Of a stretch of 64,000 bases of DNA, positions 23,155 to 35,149 are shown in pieces. The position numbers were made by a program, and so were the translations under genes. Source of the DNA: Undaria pinnatifida (taxonomy: Eukaryota; Sar; Phaeophyceae; Laminariales; Alariaceae); NCBI GenBank assembly GCA_012845835.1, contig JABAKD010000007.1, positions 5,223,358 to 5,287,357 on the forward strand, read 5' to 3'. The number at the start of each line of letters is the position of its first letter. The stretch's first letter is position 1. The notes under the pieces are model-generated. The model was not told where the DNA came from and made no database searches. It saw nothing but the letters and a program-made list of their open reading frames with translations.

Positions 23155-23275
23155 AAAAAAACGGTTGAATGCGAACTTCGACATTGCTAGTGCCAACAAC
23201 GCAGCTTGCAAAGATGAGGTATTGACCCGAAATTCGTTGAACTCACGGCTGACGTCCGTGAAATATTCTTATAAT
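23155..23275 (-). repeat. Family I repeat, reverse copy
   Basis: The reverse complement contains AAGAATATTTCACGGACGTC, AGCCGTGAGTTCAACGAATT and TTTGCAAGCTGCGTTGTTGG. Direct copies lie at 25715-25805 and 25925-26005. The wording resembles the 5' part of family A (GTGAGATCGAAG, TTTGCAAGCTGTGTG), so the two may be distantly related. Confidence 0.6.
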
Positions 23276-23351
23276 TCTACAACACCAGCAACAACGACAA
23301 CAAAAACAACAAAAAACGTTTACAACAACAAAAATAATGTTTACAACTACG

Positions 23352-23612
<261 letters not shown>

Positions 23613-23774
23613 TATTGTGCAGTATATTTTTGCTCAGCAGCAGCTATTAATAGTTGTGTAAGAAACACAACATTTTCGGGACACCAAGCACGTGACGCCA
23701 TAAAAGCCCAAATAAAAAAAAATGTAAGCTGTTTTCTCACCCGCCTCATGTTTCGTGTTGTACACGTCGCCGCT

Positions 23775-24332
23775 TCACTTAGCATACGGCGTGATGTTAG
23801 GGGTAGACGCGGTCAGCTCGAATATCTTGTTTCTCCTTGAGATCGAATAAAGCTTGTCTTTGAACGCCCGCCACTCGCCCCCATCATCGAAGAACCCGTA
23901 CACCCTCACGTCTTCGCAATCCGCCGGAAAAGGCACCTGAGTCGTCGCCGTAGTCCCCTCCGGTCCCATGCGGTAATCCTTCATCAAATAGTACACCCCA
24001 ACCTCGATATGTTTCGTTTCCTCCCTATTTCTCTCGAGGTCTCCGGTTACGCTAGCCCCTGCGTTTCCCGCGTTTAGGTGGAGCCCAATGTTGCTCACGA
24101 TGCTCTTCAGATGGGAGGTTGTTCGCTTTTTGTCCTCTTGTACCACCCAGTACGAGACGGTGTATTTGCTCCTGTTGGAGAGGACGATGCGTGGTTCGGA
24201 GTCCATGAAGGAAGTGGGTGTTTCGATGGAGGATGCAAAGTCTTGCCCGACCTCTCCCAGGTGGGTGGGGCGGTTCCCGTCCTTTTCCGGTGTGTTGGCT
24301 GTGACACGCTCTTTGCTGTGGCACGTGCCCAT
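23775..24332 (-). CDS. Paralog 1: putative N-myristoylated protein of an unrecognised family
   Basis: An uninterrupted 185-aa frame. The start chosen gives MGTCHSKE: Gly2 and Ser6 fit an N-myristoylation signal, and Cys4 is a plausible palmitoylation site, so dual lipid anchoring at a membrane is inferred. The frame is open for 35 more codons upstream (to 24437), but that extension is basic, absent from the paralog, and would hide the lipid signal. Block 1 (residues 46-88) runs from EPRIVLSN through SYWVVQEDKKRT to IGLHLNA. Block 2 (113-183) runs from VYYLM through RMG, TQVPFPADC, RVY-FF, GEW-FKD to NITPY. Both blocks recur at 49656-50351, about 60% identical by eye, which is strong evidence for real coding sequence. 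A roughly 24-residue variable linker separates them. The stop follows TPYAK. No catalytic motif or transmembrane segment is visible; a beta-rich binding domain is a guess. No clear AATAAA was found downstream. The reaction and pathway are unknown. Confidence 0.85.
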   Translation of the reverse strand: MGTCHSKERVTANTPEKDGNRPTHLGEVGQDFASSIETPTSFMDSEPRIVLSNRSKYTVSYWVVQEDKKRTTSHLKSIVSNIGLHLNAGNAGASVTGDLERNREETKHIEVGVYYLMKDYRMGPEGTTATTQVPFPADCEDVRVYGFFDDGGEWRAFKDKLYSISRRNKIFELTASTPNITPYAK

Positions 24333-24439
24333 GTCGTCAAAGCTCAAATCCTCTAGTCTACACGAGGGCGCGATAAATGTTGTTTCCTCCCTCTGTGCGC
24401 GTGGCAAGGCGGGTCTCTTTTTTCTTCGTTTTCGCACCG

Positions 24440-25710
24440 AGTGGGCACTGATACCGGTCCACTCCTGTCTCCCCCTTTCTTAGCGTTCTTTACGCTTCTC
24501 CGGCTGCTGGTACCACCCCCTTTTTTCCGAGCCGATAGAAAAATGTTTGCTCTCCTACGTAGTTGTTACCGTGGAGTTCTGAAAATAAGATCGAGTTTAG
24601 CGGTGATAGGAGAGATATGAAGGGACGGGAAGCGCAAGCTGTATTTCTGGGAAATGTCACACACCACAAACCTAAAGGTTGATGCAGGGGCGATGGACTT
24701 ATCGTCCAATTGACCACAAAGAATCCTAGGAAAACTTGTCGCAGAATTCCTTCGCTCTCATCACCACAATACGTATCATTCCGTACACCTGCACCAGTTC
24801 ACCATGTTTTATGTATTACATATACGACGGTTTATCCGTTGTCCTTCGCCGGAGTAGCTGGAGTTGTCCTTCCCAGAATTTGTCAGAATCTTGAGCTTTT
24901 TTTTTCTGCGTGAAATGCTTATCATCTACACAATGATGGTGATAATGCTAATACTAATATTTATTCCGATTGCAGGGTATACTTCTGTTTTTTCGGGTGG
25001 TTTACCCATGTATGTACCTGGTACGGTAGTATCGCTGTGATGCCATGGTGCCGTGATACTTGTTGTCGACACGGTTTTACTGTGGAATTTATTTATTATA
25101 TACATTGAGTTCGATTACCATCGTGGTGAGATTTTGTCTTCATTATTGCAGAAAAAGAAAAAATGTAAAATAAGGTATCAATTCCCACTGAGAGCGCCTA
25201 GCAGCGACGGTAGGTACAATACAATATGCAATCCGATGCAACTCGACGAAGGATGAAAATTCTGAATTCATCTCGCGATGAAAATGAAGGCACCCACAGC
25301 ATTGGGGAAGGGAGAAGGAGGGCCTGCAATGTGACCCCGGATCTTAGTTACTACTGGCAGAGAGCGCTAGAGTACTGCGTGGATACTTAATTGGGATCAA
25401 GAAAAAAACAAAATACTCGTATTGCTACTGACGAAACGTATCATACTAACTTCAAAGTTGTACAACCTACTTTCGGATTAACTACGTAGAACCAACTGAC
25501 ATTATATTGGAATTTTGTTTTCGAGGGCCCTCGGTAGATGAGTAGTCTATAATTCCGTGGTGAAAACAGGAGGTTAAAATATGGGTCCCATACACGTTAA
25601 GGCCATCATAAATAGGGGCGATAATGTAAGTGACGGTAAAGGATAAAACAAATATTAAAAACAAGAACGCAGGACATGACCGCCTCATTGCCACTACTCC
25701 ACTCAACTCT
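24440..25710. other. Spacer, no gene recognised
   Basis: This holds the probable promoter side of the minus-strand gene (24333-24600) with no obvious TATA box. A/T-rich sequence follows from 24900 to 25700 with only short frames. Confidence 0.4.
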
Positions 25711-25714
25711 GCTC

Positions 25715-25805
25715 TCTATATAAAAAATATTCAAGGACGTCAGCCGTGAGTTCCAAAAAATCGGGTCTTTACTCATATTTGCAAGCTGCGTTGTTGGTAC
25801 TTGTA
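25715..25805 (+). repeat. Family I repeat, direct copy 1
   Basis: AAAAAATATTCAAGGACGTC, AGCCGTGAGTTCCAAAAAAT, CGGGTCTTTACTCATATTTG and CAAGCTGCGTTGTTGG match 23155-23275 (reverse) and 25925-26005. Confidence 0.65.
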
Positions 25806-25924
25806 ACATACTATGTGGGTGATTTTTTTCTAAATGGAAGGGGTCATAATTTTTTGTTCAAAAAGCAAAGATACTTACATTTATACATGTTTTGGATTTC
25901 TCCACTGAGTGGTTGATGTTGGTT

Positions 25925-26005
25925 TTCAAAAAAAAGTTCTAAGGACGTCAGCCGTGAGTTCGACGAATTTCGGGTCAATACGCATATTTCCAAGCTGCGT
26001 TTGTC
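25925..26005 (+). repeat. Family I repeat, direct copy 2
   Basis: AAGGACGTCAGCCGTGAGTT, CGACGAATTTCGGGTCAATA and TTTCCAAGCTGCGTTTG recur about 210 bp after copy 1. Confidence 0.65.
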
Positions 26006-26184
26006 TGTTCGCGTTCACGTAGAGAGTAATAACAATAGTTACTGCTGTTAAAGCTTTTGTGTTGTTTGATGCAGAGGACCTTCGGCACGATGAAAAATGA
26101 CACAGGGAGCATGAATAGAACGATTTTCCCAACACCGACAACCTCGCATCACCCCGGTCTCCTGCACTACTTGTTTTTGCGTGG

Positions 26185-27150
26185 AAGCTCATGAAAGCTC
26201 CCATGGAAGATTCCAACCCTTCCATGGACGTTTCCATCGGCAGCTTCCAACGCTTCTATAGAAGCTTATATCGCTTCCATGGAACCTTTCATTGCTTCCA
26301 CCGATGAATCTTCCATGATGTTTCCGGGAACTTGTCGTGGGAAAAATGGAAGCTTTCATGGAAAAAATGGAAGCTTCCATGGAAACAATTGAAGCTTTCA
26401 TGGAAACATTCATAGATGTTATGGAAGCGTCCATAGAGAAAGAGAACGAAAGCTTCCACGGAAAAAAGGAGGGGAAGCTTACACGACAGCTTCCGTGAAA
26501 GCATCCATGGAATAAGCTTCCATGAAAGCTTCCGGGGGAGCTTTCACGGAAGTAGTTGAAGCTTCCACCGTAGTAACTTTCACGAAAGCTTCCACGAAAG
26601 CTTCCACGAACGGTTAGGGGTTAGGGTTAAGGTTAGGGTCCGTGAAATCTTCGATGGTAGCTTTCGCTGAAAGCAAATTTACTTCCGCGAAAGCTTCGGT
26701 GAAAGCAATTTACTTCGACGAAGCTTTCGTGAAAGCTCCCGTGAAAGCTTCCGTAAAAACTTTCGTGGATGCAAATTTACTCCAGTCCGAAAGCTTCGGT
26801 ATAAACAAAATTACGTCCGTAAAAACTACGGTGAAAGTCATCTACTTCCCCGAAAGTTTCCGTGAAAGCTCCCGTGAAGAGTCCGTGGAAGCTTACGCTA
26901 AAACTTGCGTGAAAGATTTAATTACACAACAGCTTCCGTGGAAGTTTCCGTGGAAAAAACTTTCGTGGAAGCTCTCACCGAAGCTTCCGTGGAAGTAACT
27001 TCGGTGGAATTTTCCGTGGAAGCTTTCACGGAAGCCTCCGAGGAAGTAACTTCCGGGAAGGCTTCCACGACAAAATCTCGTGGAAGTTACTTCCACATAG
27101 CTTTCTTGGAAGCTTCCATGCTTCCATGGAAACTTTTCATGAAAGCTTCC
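26185..27150. repeat. AAGCTT-centred palindromic array, about 0.97 kb
   Basis: The stretch is built almost entirely from degenerate copies of GAAGCTTCCATG or GAAAGCTTCCGTG. Since GGAAGCTTCC is self-complementary, both strands look alike and many overlapping hairpins are possible. CATGG-type units dominate left of the telomeric tract at 26612 and CGTGG-type units dominate to its right. The open frames here, such as 26642-26998 with repeated KASVKA, only translate the array. The right end abuts a SINE fragment at 27156. Confidence 0.9.
26612..26639 (+). repeat. Interstitial telomeric repeat (TTAGGG type)
   Basis: About four TTAGGG-type units (GGTTAGGGGTTAGGGTTAAG, then GTTAGGG) lie inside the AAGCTT palindromic array, at the switch between its two unit types. 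Confidence 0.85.
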
Positions 27151-27155
27151 AAATG

Positions 27156-27215
27156 CAACACTCGATGAAAAATCGACGAGCAGTGGGATTGCTGAACCCT
27201 ATTCGCGATATAATT
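27156..27215 (+). mobile_element. Family L SINE, body fragment
   Basis: ACTCGATGAAAAATCGACGA, GCAGTGGGATTGCTGAACCC and TATTCGCGATATAA match the SINE body at 20027-20070. Head and tail are missing. Confidence 0.7.
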
Positions 27216-27252
27216 GTGTTGAAAGTAGGAACCTTGGATTCAAATCTAAGCT

Positions 27253-27470
27253 AAGTGCCGTGCGGGTAGCTGTTGATGGAGCTCATATGTACAGAAGGTA
27301 AAGGAAGGCTGAAGAAATTCAGCTACAAGACGGCAATGGACCGGGGAAGAACAAGGTCGACATACACATCGCATCACAACCTTTCTCCCCGTCTCTGTCC
27401 AAGCGCTTCTTCAGCCTTCCTTTACCTTCTATACAAATGAGCTCCTTCGACAGCTACCCGAACGGCACTG
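27253..27470. repeat. Large hairpin: 64-bp inverted arms, 90-nt loop
   Basis: The left arm 27253-27316 and right arm 27407-27470 are reverse complements with about six mismatches and no gaps (about 91%). The 24 bp next to the loop pair perfectly (AGAAGGTAAAGGAAGGCTGA plus GAA). The loop itself has a weaker second pairing (GGACCGGGGAAG with CTCCCCGTCTCTGTCC). It could be a foldback/MITE element or the source of a hairpin RNA. Confidence 0.85.
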
Positions 27471-27474
27471 CCGT

Positions 27475-28750
27475 CAACATGCGGGAACAGGCGCTGAAAA
27501 GTTTGGGTACGGTTGAAATTGATACTTAAGTAGAGAATATTGCTCGGTGCAGCAGTTCTTTGTCAACTTTAAAGTTACAACTGCTCGCCAGTTACGTATT
27601 AGTACAGGTGGAACTATGGGTCGTATGAACTTACGTCAACGATCGTACAGCAATAAGCCATGTTCTACCGGAAAATGCGTACGAGTATATTTTCCAGCAT
27701 TAAGGAGTTAAGGCTCACAAAGACCGTCTATCTCATGCTCTTCAGCGTACGATTAGTATCAGACAGTTTATCATTATATGCGCTTCCTAGGATCATATGG
27801 AAGTGGCGTGGTTAATTTACAGCAGCGACCTTTGTTTGCTTGTTATTTAGTTTGTTTGTTTCTTCTTTTTTTGGGATATAGCTCGTTGATGGACTATGAC
27901 CATACCCATCACAGTCTATTACAGTACTTTCAGTACTCGTAGTTCTATCTGCTTCCATTTTTTTTATTTTTTGAGGAAGTACGTAAATACATTAGTCTAA
28001 GCGAACAACTGAACAGTGAGAGTGTTTTATTTTGTCGTGATGGACACTTGTCCACAATTTTCTTTATTCGTCTAGTATTGTATATTTACTTGGTACTATT
28101 CAGGAAGCGTATTTAAAGCCCAGTAGTCAGGGAAAAGTTATCGCTGGTAATTACGCCAAGCGAAGTTTTTTATACGTATATTTTCCTGGAACCTTTTTTT
28201 TTGTATATGTGTGAATAACATGGACACATCCATGTTGTCGCGGTTGATACACCGGACTGAACATGAGACCCATTCGTTTGTTATTCTTTTACAAATTTGT
28301 TTTCCAAGTATGAGGCTTCTCTGGCAATCTGACTTCGCATTATGGGGGCGTGATGAGAGTAGGAACCTCGCATTCAAATCCAAGTTAATGCGCAGTCTTT
28401 TCGCACGACTAAGATATGAAGTTGAATGTTACGTTTATTCTTACGTCGAGTCTTCGGTGGAACCCAGGTGTAAACGTAGATTTGAGAATGTTAAGGTTGT
28501 TCTGTTGTCCCGGTACCGTACCGGACTGCGGGCATTGTTTCGTGATGATCAAGTGGTGATGCAACCCACCATGATCACTCTCCCAACTCTCCCTTCTTTC
28601 CCTGCTTTCCCTTCTTCACTCTTTGGCGTCTAACGCCCTTTGCAAACTATCTCTTTCCTTTCTTATCATAAGAGATCTTAACAGACACTTCGGTGCCACC
28701 TCTGCATATCTTCGCATAGAAGACGGAACCTTCACACAACCATTGTGTTC
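27475..28750. other. A/T-rich spacer, no gene recognised
   Basis: One 140-aa plus frame (28211-28633) has no recognisable domain. A phrase near 28358-28392 (GGAACCTCGCATTCAAATCC) echoes the sequence just before the hairpin at 27228, suggesting a further small repeat. Confidence 0.4.
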
Positions 28751-28754
28751 ACAG

Positions 28755-28865
28755 GCTATTCACAAATCGAAGGCGAGAACCGGGGGGAAGGGACGACACC
28801 TGTGACCACGGCTTGTCCAGAAGCTGGAAAGTAAAAGTGTGAGAAAAATAAACACACACCCATTA
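28755..28865 (+). mobile_element. Family L SINE, tail fragment
   Basis: AAGGCGAGAACCGGGGGGAA, GGGACGACACCTGTGACCAC and GGCTTGTCCAGAAGCTGGAA, then AAAAATAAAC, match the distal part of the SINE at 20073-20150. Confidence 0.7.
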
Positions 28866-29640
28866 TTAGCACGGGTTGGGTATAATATGATATAGATACA
28901 AAAGCTCGGCATGGGTGACGGAATTCGGCGGCATCCATGCTCCGAGTAGGGCAGGGCAGAACTTCGAATCGTTCGATTCAATACTTGGTAGCCTAAAAAA
29001 ATTACCACACAAAATCATAGTGTGCGCGTACAGTATGTACGGTAATGCCAAACGCTTGATAGAGACTAGCAATCATCACAATGTAAATCTATTAATAGCT
29101 ACCTTTTTTTTTAGTGAATCCGATTCCGAGCCTCATTCAGAATATTTCGATCGGATAAATCCGAGCACACGCCGACTGACCCTTTAGTCTAGCGATGAAA
29201 CGTGTCGAGTGTGATTCTTATGATACTTTAAATTTAATCAAGCATCCGGGGCCAATAAGCTGACTTACATGTCCGCTTTGTGTTCTCTTCGTAGCCCCTG
29301 AGAGGCGGCACTGTGCCAGCTTCTAAAATATCCAATGCATGCTACAATAATATCATCTTGATCCGAGCCTCCCAGACCGACTGTCATGTGTTGTCTGATC
29401 GTGGAAAAACGTGCTGACGTTGCTCCAGGCGCGAAACACGGTGGATTGACGTCTTCGTCATTCAACCCCTCGAATGCTGTTGCAATGCTGCTGCTTGTTG
29501 CTGGTTGTGTAGATCGCTCATGTCTTGTAGATACAGTACGCGACAACAGCTCTTAAGATTTTGACAGCTGAGTATTTCAGGCTCGAGTTTTATTAGACGA
29601 AAAAATAACATGTCAGTTTTGTCTGATCGCTCGTTGGACA
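28866..29640. other. No gene recognised
   Basis: Short frames only; a 93-aa minus frame (29265-29546) has no recognisable domain. Confidence 0.35.
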
Positions 29641-29644
29641 GGAT

Positions 29645-30540
29645 TAATACACAAAGTAGGCGTGACCCGGGCACGATAGGGGATCGGAATCCATCCACAA
29701 ATGATACCTCCCCGCACGGTGTGTAAATCCCAACCCCACGGGCTGAGTTTCTGATTGACTATGATTCGCATGTTGAGTCAGCTCCACCTCGAAAGGATAG
29801 TCTATAGGGTCCCATCCCCGGTCCAGAGGTCGTCCCACATCTCTAAGGCTTCCATCAACCGGGGAGGAAAACCGAGATTTGTCGGGGCGACACCACCCTG
29901 CACGGTGAGAAAACCTCAATCCCGTTAGCTAATCGCTGATTGGGTCGAGCTCCACAGCACTGTCCTACGCGGATAGAGGCCCATCAATGGGGGGCATTTC
30001 CATCGAACACGGGAAAGATAGGGTCCCATGCCCGATAATGAATCCCCCGAATCTCTGCACACCTCAAAAAACGCGGGAACAATAACGATGACCTCCCTTG
30101 TCAGCACCACTCCGCACGACGTGGAACCTCAACCATATTCGCTCACCGCTGGTTGTCTGGGGCTCGGATATATGGGCAACGCCACCATAGGAGGATATAG
30201 AATCCGGTGCCCGTTTCAGAAATCCTGACTAACCGGGGACGATAACCGATTTCTCCCGCGGGTCGACCCAGTCCCCCGTACGATTTTGCGTCAATCATCT
30301 ATTATTTACATAGGCTTTTCGTTGAGTGCCTGTGCAGCTCGTAGAGCCACGGACACCCGAGGAGGAGATAGACCAGCAAACAGGCGGAGGGCGTTGCGAC
30401 GCACCCGATGATGAAAGTGCCACATCGCCGTTCCATAAATCCTTGCACACCCCATGAACGCCAACAAACCGGGGACGAAAACCGACATCTCCCGGGTCGA
30501 CACCACGCCGCACGGTGAGGACGTCTTGGTTAGCTGAGTT
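29645..30540. repeat. Degenerate tandem repeat, about 180-220 bp
   Basis: A phrase like CGACACCACCCTGCACGGTG recurs near 29700, 29885, 30100, 30250 (weak) and 30497. It is preceded by AACCGGGGACGAAAACCGA-like segments (29857, 30233, 30470) and accompanied by GGGTCCCATGCCCG-like segments. Divergence is high, so the array is old. It adjoins the insertion site of the 6.5 kb LTR element. Confidence 0.65.
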
Positions 30541-30804
30541 TAGTGAACAACGCGAGCACCACAGAACAGGGTGCAACCCCTGTTCAGAAATGCTTCGAGG
30601 TATTGACAACTAGAAATAAATGGGACAACTCGCGCTGCTACTACTACTGCCGAATTTTTATTCGTATACCCCAACTCCGCGGTACACGGACAAATTTTTT
30701 AAACCCCTTCCTCGATACCCCCCCGGACAGTGTATTCCAACCTTCAATGGATCGGCTCGGCCGGGGTTCGTGGATAGATGAAACCACCACCCATCAAGAA
30801 GTTC

Positions 30805-31294
30805 TGTCAGAGGAACGTGCTTTGTGTATATCAGTTCACAGGAGGAGGCCTCGACGCATGCATGCATATCACTCATGATGGGAGCTTTGCTCCGGACTCT
30901 CGTCCCCAAATCCATATGCACGACACCAAAACACACATCGATTGTATTTTTCCAGAGCTCTTCCTCCCCAGCCTTCCTGCTGGGTAAGTACACAACACGT
31001 TCACGCTCGTTCCGAGTTCATGCACTGACTGACCGTTGTACCACGCGGCCTGCGGTCCTTGCTGGTGAGCCATCGTATAGTGCTGTCCTAGCTGGTAATC
31101 TCCTTGCGAAGTCCAGCACCGAGCGTGGCACTACAACCTATAGGGAGCTAGGGTAGAGTTGTGGGCTCTCCAGCCCACAGCACAACCTTTCGTACAGGCG
31201 TTTCATCTCCGGGTTGAACTCGCATTGTCCCCGTCGATGACCACGCCCAGCCCTTCTCTGGAAACGCTCGGACCCATGGAAAACCGCTGTAACA
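30805..31294 (-). repeat. 3' LTR of the LARD-like element
   Basis: 490 bp, about 99.4% identical to 36827-37316. In the element's sense it begins TGTTACAGCGG and ends CTCTGACA. Confidence 0.9.
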
Positions 31295-31306
31295 TCCTCC
31301 CCAGCT
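31295..31306 (-). promoter_or_regulatory. Polypurine tract
   Basis: On the minus strand the bases just before the 3' LTR read CTGGGGAGGA, the expected plus-strand priming site for reverse transcription. Confidence 0.7.
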
Positions 31307-31579
31307 TGTCGGCCGGACGAGGCCGGTCACGCGATATCTAAAGCGGTGGGTCCGAAATACACTATGCCAACAAAGACTGAGGAAAGAAAACCCGGCCTTT
31401 ATCCGATAGGAAAACCCCTCCCCAGCACGCACACTCATGCGCCGCCTTACTCACTAACGTGGTGAACGGGACGCCCTTCTTGCAATTGGGGCCTTCCGGA
31501 ATGTCCACCGCGCGCCTTCTCTACGGAGCCTCCCCCGACTCGATCACGAGCGGATGGCTCCCGCCCCCGTGCAGTAACT

Positions 31580-32120
31580 TAACACGAAAATCCATCAACG
31601 CCGCCCAACTCTAAAGTTGCTAACTTACGCCAAGACCCCAAAGATAACTCCCGCACGGCATACCTTGTAGCACACTCGTAAAACAAGATAGCCCAGTCCA
31701 CAAAAATATCGCCCGCATGGAATACCCCGTCATACACGCGTAAACACAAAATGACCAACATGTAAACCCAGAAGGGTCCTCGACAAAGAAAGATCCCTTC
31801 AGGAGAGATAGTTAAACAGCTCACGCATAAAACCAAGGACGGTTCCAGACAAAACATATAACCTACGCATGAAGCAACAAAAACAAATTCCGCATATAAT
31901 ACCTTGTAACACACGCATAAAACCAAATAACCCATTCATTAAGCCAGAAAGGTTCTTAACAAAGAACAATCGCTCCAAGCAATACATTGAAATATCACAC
32001 GCACAAAATCCACATAGTCTTCGACCTCGACAAAGAGATATCGTAAAATAACCCACGCCTCGCACTGAGGAGAGTCCCCGACAAAGAAGGATCACCTCCC
32101 CCCAAAGTTGTGAACTTGTG
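31580..32120. repeat. Degenerate internal repeats of the LARD-like element
   Basis: GACAAAGAAAGATC-like anchors occur near 31782, 31958, 32030 and 32082, with CACGCATAAAACCAA-like segments between them. No coding sequence was recognised. Confidence 0.5.
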
Positions 32121-32785
32121 CAAAAAAACAGCAACCGTAGACCCCGCGTATAGTAACCTGTAATTCTAACATAAAATCAAAGAGAACACATGCCTAAAAC
32201 AAAACTGATCCCCGACCCCGAAAGTCAACATAAAACAACGCTCCCCCGAGCCGAACAAGTATAACGCAACCACATTTTCTCCAGTTTCGCCAACCTAGCG
32301 CCTCGCCCCAAAATAACGCACCCCAAAACCAACTCAATAACCCACTCAAAAATACCGTACACACCAACCAAAATCAAAACAAGTCCCACACAGATAACGC
32401 ACGATAAAACCCTTCCACCATTCCGATAAAGTCGCGTAACGCACGAAAATGACGTACCGAAAAACCAAATAGACACCCAAACATAACGTACCCGCAAGCT
32501 GTTGCGTGACAAAAAGAGCCCCAGACAATAAAACGCGACTAGTGGAACGGTTCCTAACCTGAAACATCCCCCCTAGCAGACACATGACTTTGAACAACAA
32601 GTAACTATTACATAAAGGAGTCAATCGGAAACACGGAAGCAGACGAAATTTAGACTGGCAACGAAGACTGGCTAGCACACACACCAGGCCGGCAAAGAAG
32701 ACCCCTTACGTTTGATAAAGCACGGAAACCTATGCCTCGTACACCAAAAAATAATTTACTAGATACATATACTGTTGATTGACCT

Positions 32786-32915
32786 TCAAAGGTGTACCCG
32801 CAGTTATCACAGAAAGTTGTCTTGGGGAACAGAAGTAACACGGAAACCCCAAATGTGTACCCGCAGTTGTCACAGGAAGTTGTCTTGGTAAACAGAATTA
32901 ACACGGAAACCCCCT
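32786..32915. repeat. 63-bp tandem repeat x 2 inside the LARD-like element
   Basis: GTGTACCCGCAGTTATCACA at 32792 recurs at 32855, each followed by AAGTTGTCTTGG and AACACGGAAACCCC. Confidence 0.85.
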
Positions 32916-35149
32916 CTTTCATTTTTATCGGGCTGCCGAACTGCCTCGGCCCAAACCTCGAGTAACATCGAGCGGCTCGTATTATATCCCGATTCTCATT
33001 AATCTACTACAAGAATCGCTAGCCAGCCTGTGGAACTCCCACTATACGATAGATATTATGCGTTGTGGTACGGAGCACGATCAACGCCCTCCTTGCTCAC
33101 TGTACACGACCTTAGTATTTCCCCCCCTGCTGTGTGCATGAAAAGGCACGGCATCGTAGGGTCGATACCTCGTCAAATATTAATGAACTCGTATCGGACT
33201 AGGACGCTCAAACTCGAATCTGCAACTCGAATATCCTGTTCTCAAATCAAGACTAATAAATTATCAACTACCAAAACACAAATATCAAGTGGAAGCTCGC
33301 CCAGACGAAGAGTAAAACCCCATCGTTCAACCCTCAGACAACAACACAACCGTAACATGTATGACCGTACGTAGACCCATCGAAAATAGTACTCAGAGAA
33401 GATGTAATGCAAGAGATCGCAAGGAACCGTTCCCCCGGATAAAAGTCTCCTTGCATCCCCTACTCCCGCCATAGATTCCAGTGATAGATTCACCGATCGC
33501 GACGGTAATGCGAGATAGCATGAATGCTTATTTCCATATACTAAGTCTTGCGCTCAAACCACCGTACTCGAAATTATAAATGCACGATCTGGTAACATCG
33601 AACCCTCTCCAAATGTATTGCAAGGAAAAACGGCTTTATCCTCAAGGTTAGCCAAGGAAAAACGGTATTATTCTTCGGATTAGTAAGTGACATACCCATG
33701 CAGTGCAGTAAGCTCCCGCGACCACTTACAACCAATACTGCTGGACGAACCGGCCATAAATACTGCTGTGGTTCGCGCAATAGCCGGCAATAAATACTCC
33801 ATGATCCCGAAAACCGACCTAAAACTCCTTGAGTATCCCCGAATACCTCGAAACTTCGTCTGTCTACGAACGTAACCGCAGAAGTTCCCTCCACGCGTGT
33901 TCTACCTTGCTTAAAAACGCGTCACAAACGCAAAGAAGGGCGGAATGCGACTTAAAGCTCAAAACCCAGGGCATACAATCTGGATCGAACGCGCCCTCTG
34001 GTGTACTTCAGTCGTGGCTATTTGCCGTAGACTGAAATCATTTCGCATCCTAAACATAACTCTTACGACGCAATGCAAATCAATCAACCCGGTCAGTAAA
34101 AATTCAACCGCTAATTTGGTTCGATATAATCAGGCAATAACATTCCATTCGAAAACCATAATATGCCCGGGGTCCCATGCCCCAAACACTACTACTGCTG
34201 TTGTTGCCTCCGCTGGGGCTGCCTCTTCCTCCGGCCACGGCGTTGCCGCAGCTCGGATCATCCAGCTTATCCTCCTGGGTGGAATCAGATGTCGCCTCGA
34301 CAGCATAGGCTCGACACAAGCAGCAGGGGACAGGATAAAGCAGAAGTGAGGGTGGCCATGGGTGTTCGGCTCTCTTCATGCATTCAATACCAGCTTGCAA
34401 TTCTCTCACTGTTCTCCAATGCCACTGCATAACGGTTACTTGACAACGACGATACCACGTGATAATTCAACTGCTTTTCTCAGCTCGTACTTATAACTCC
34501 ATCAACGGCAGAACATACCAGGGCAACGGACACGGGGCGAGGGGTTGTTCTACTCTGCAGTCTAAATATTTACGAAGTGTCGTACTCAATCATGTGTATG
34601 CTCGTTTACCCGCAGTACCATATTACTACTGCTCTACATACCCGTATTAAATTACTCCCTGACAAACATCTCCTCTGTAGGAATATTTCCTCGTTTCGGG
34701 ACTCTTTTCTCTGCTGTTATTCTGTCATCGAGCCACCACCACACCCTAAAATCTGCGATCAAATACAGGAGGTTCCTCGTTCGAAGTGACGCAGTCACGC
34801 ACAGCGACTGCGACCTTTTTGAGGGAGCGGCACACGGGCAAGGGTGCGGCGCGAGGAAACTGCGCACGGGGAAGTGTGTGGAGCGAGGGAGCGGCCCCGG
34901 GAACGGGGGAAAGGTAGCGGACAGAGGAAACGGCGCCAAGGAAAGGCTGATCCAGATGGGACTCGCTATTTAGGGGCGCGAGATACCGGGTTGGAAAGTA
35001 CCTGAATCGCTCGTTCCATTTCGGGTGTTGCCATGCCGATGCAGGCTTCCGACGAAGGCGGCACCGTCCCCCCGTCGACGAGTATTCTGTCAAACATAGC
35101 GAACCTAAATATGAAAAGTACGGGCACGCGGACAGGAACGTATGTACCG

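Noticed and set aside
26642-26998. 118-aa frame with repeated KASVKA-like units
   Set aside because: It is a direct translation of the AAGCTT palindromic array.
30824-31156. Plus-strand frames in both LTRs with a GGGTAAGTA splice-donor match
   Set aside because: They lie wholly within the LTR duplication and have no recognised domain; the donor match alone is not evidence of a gene.
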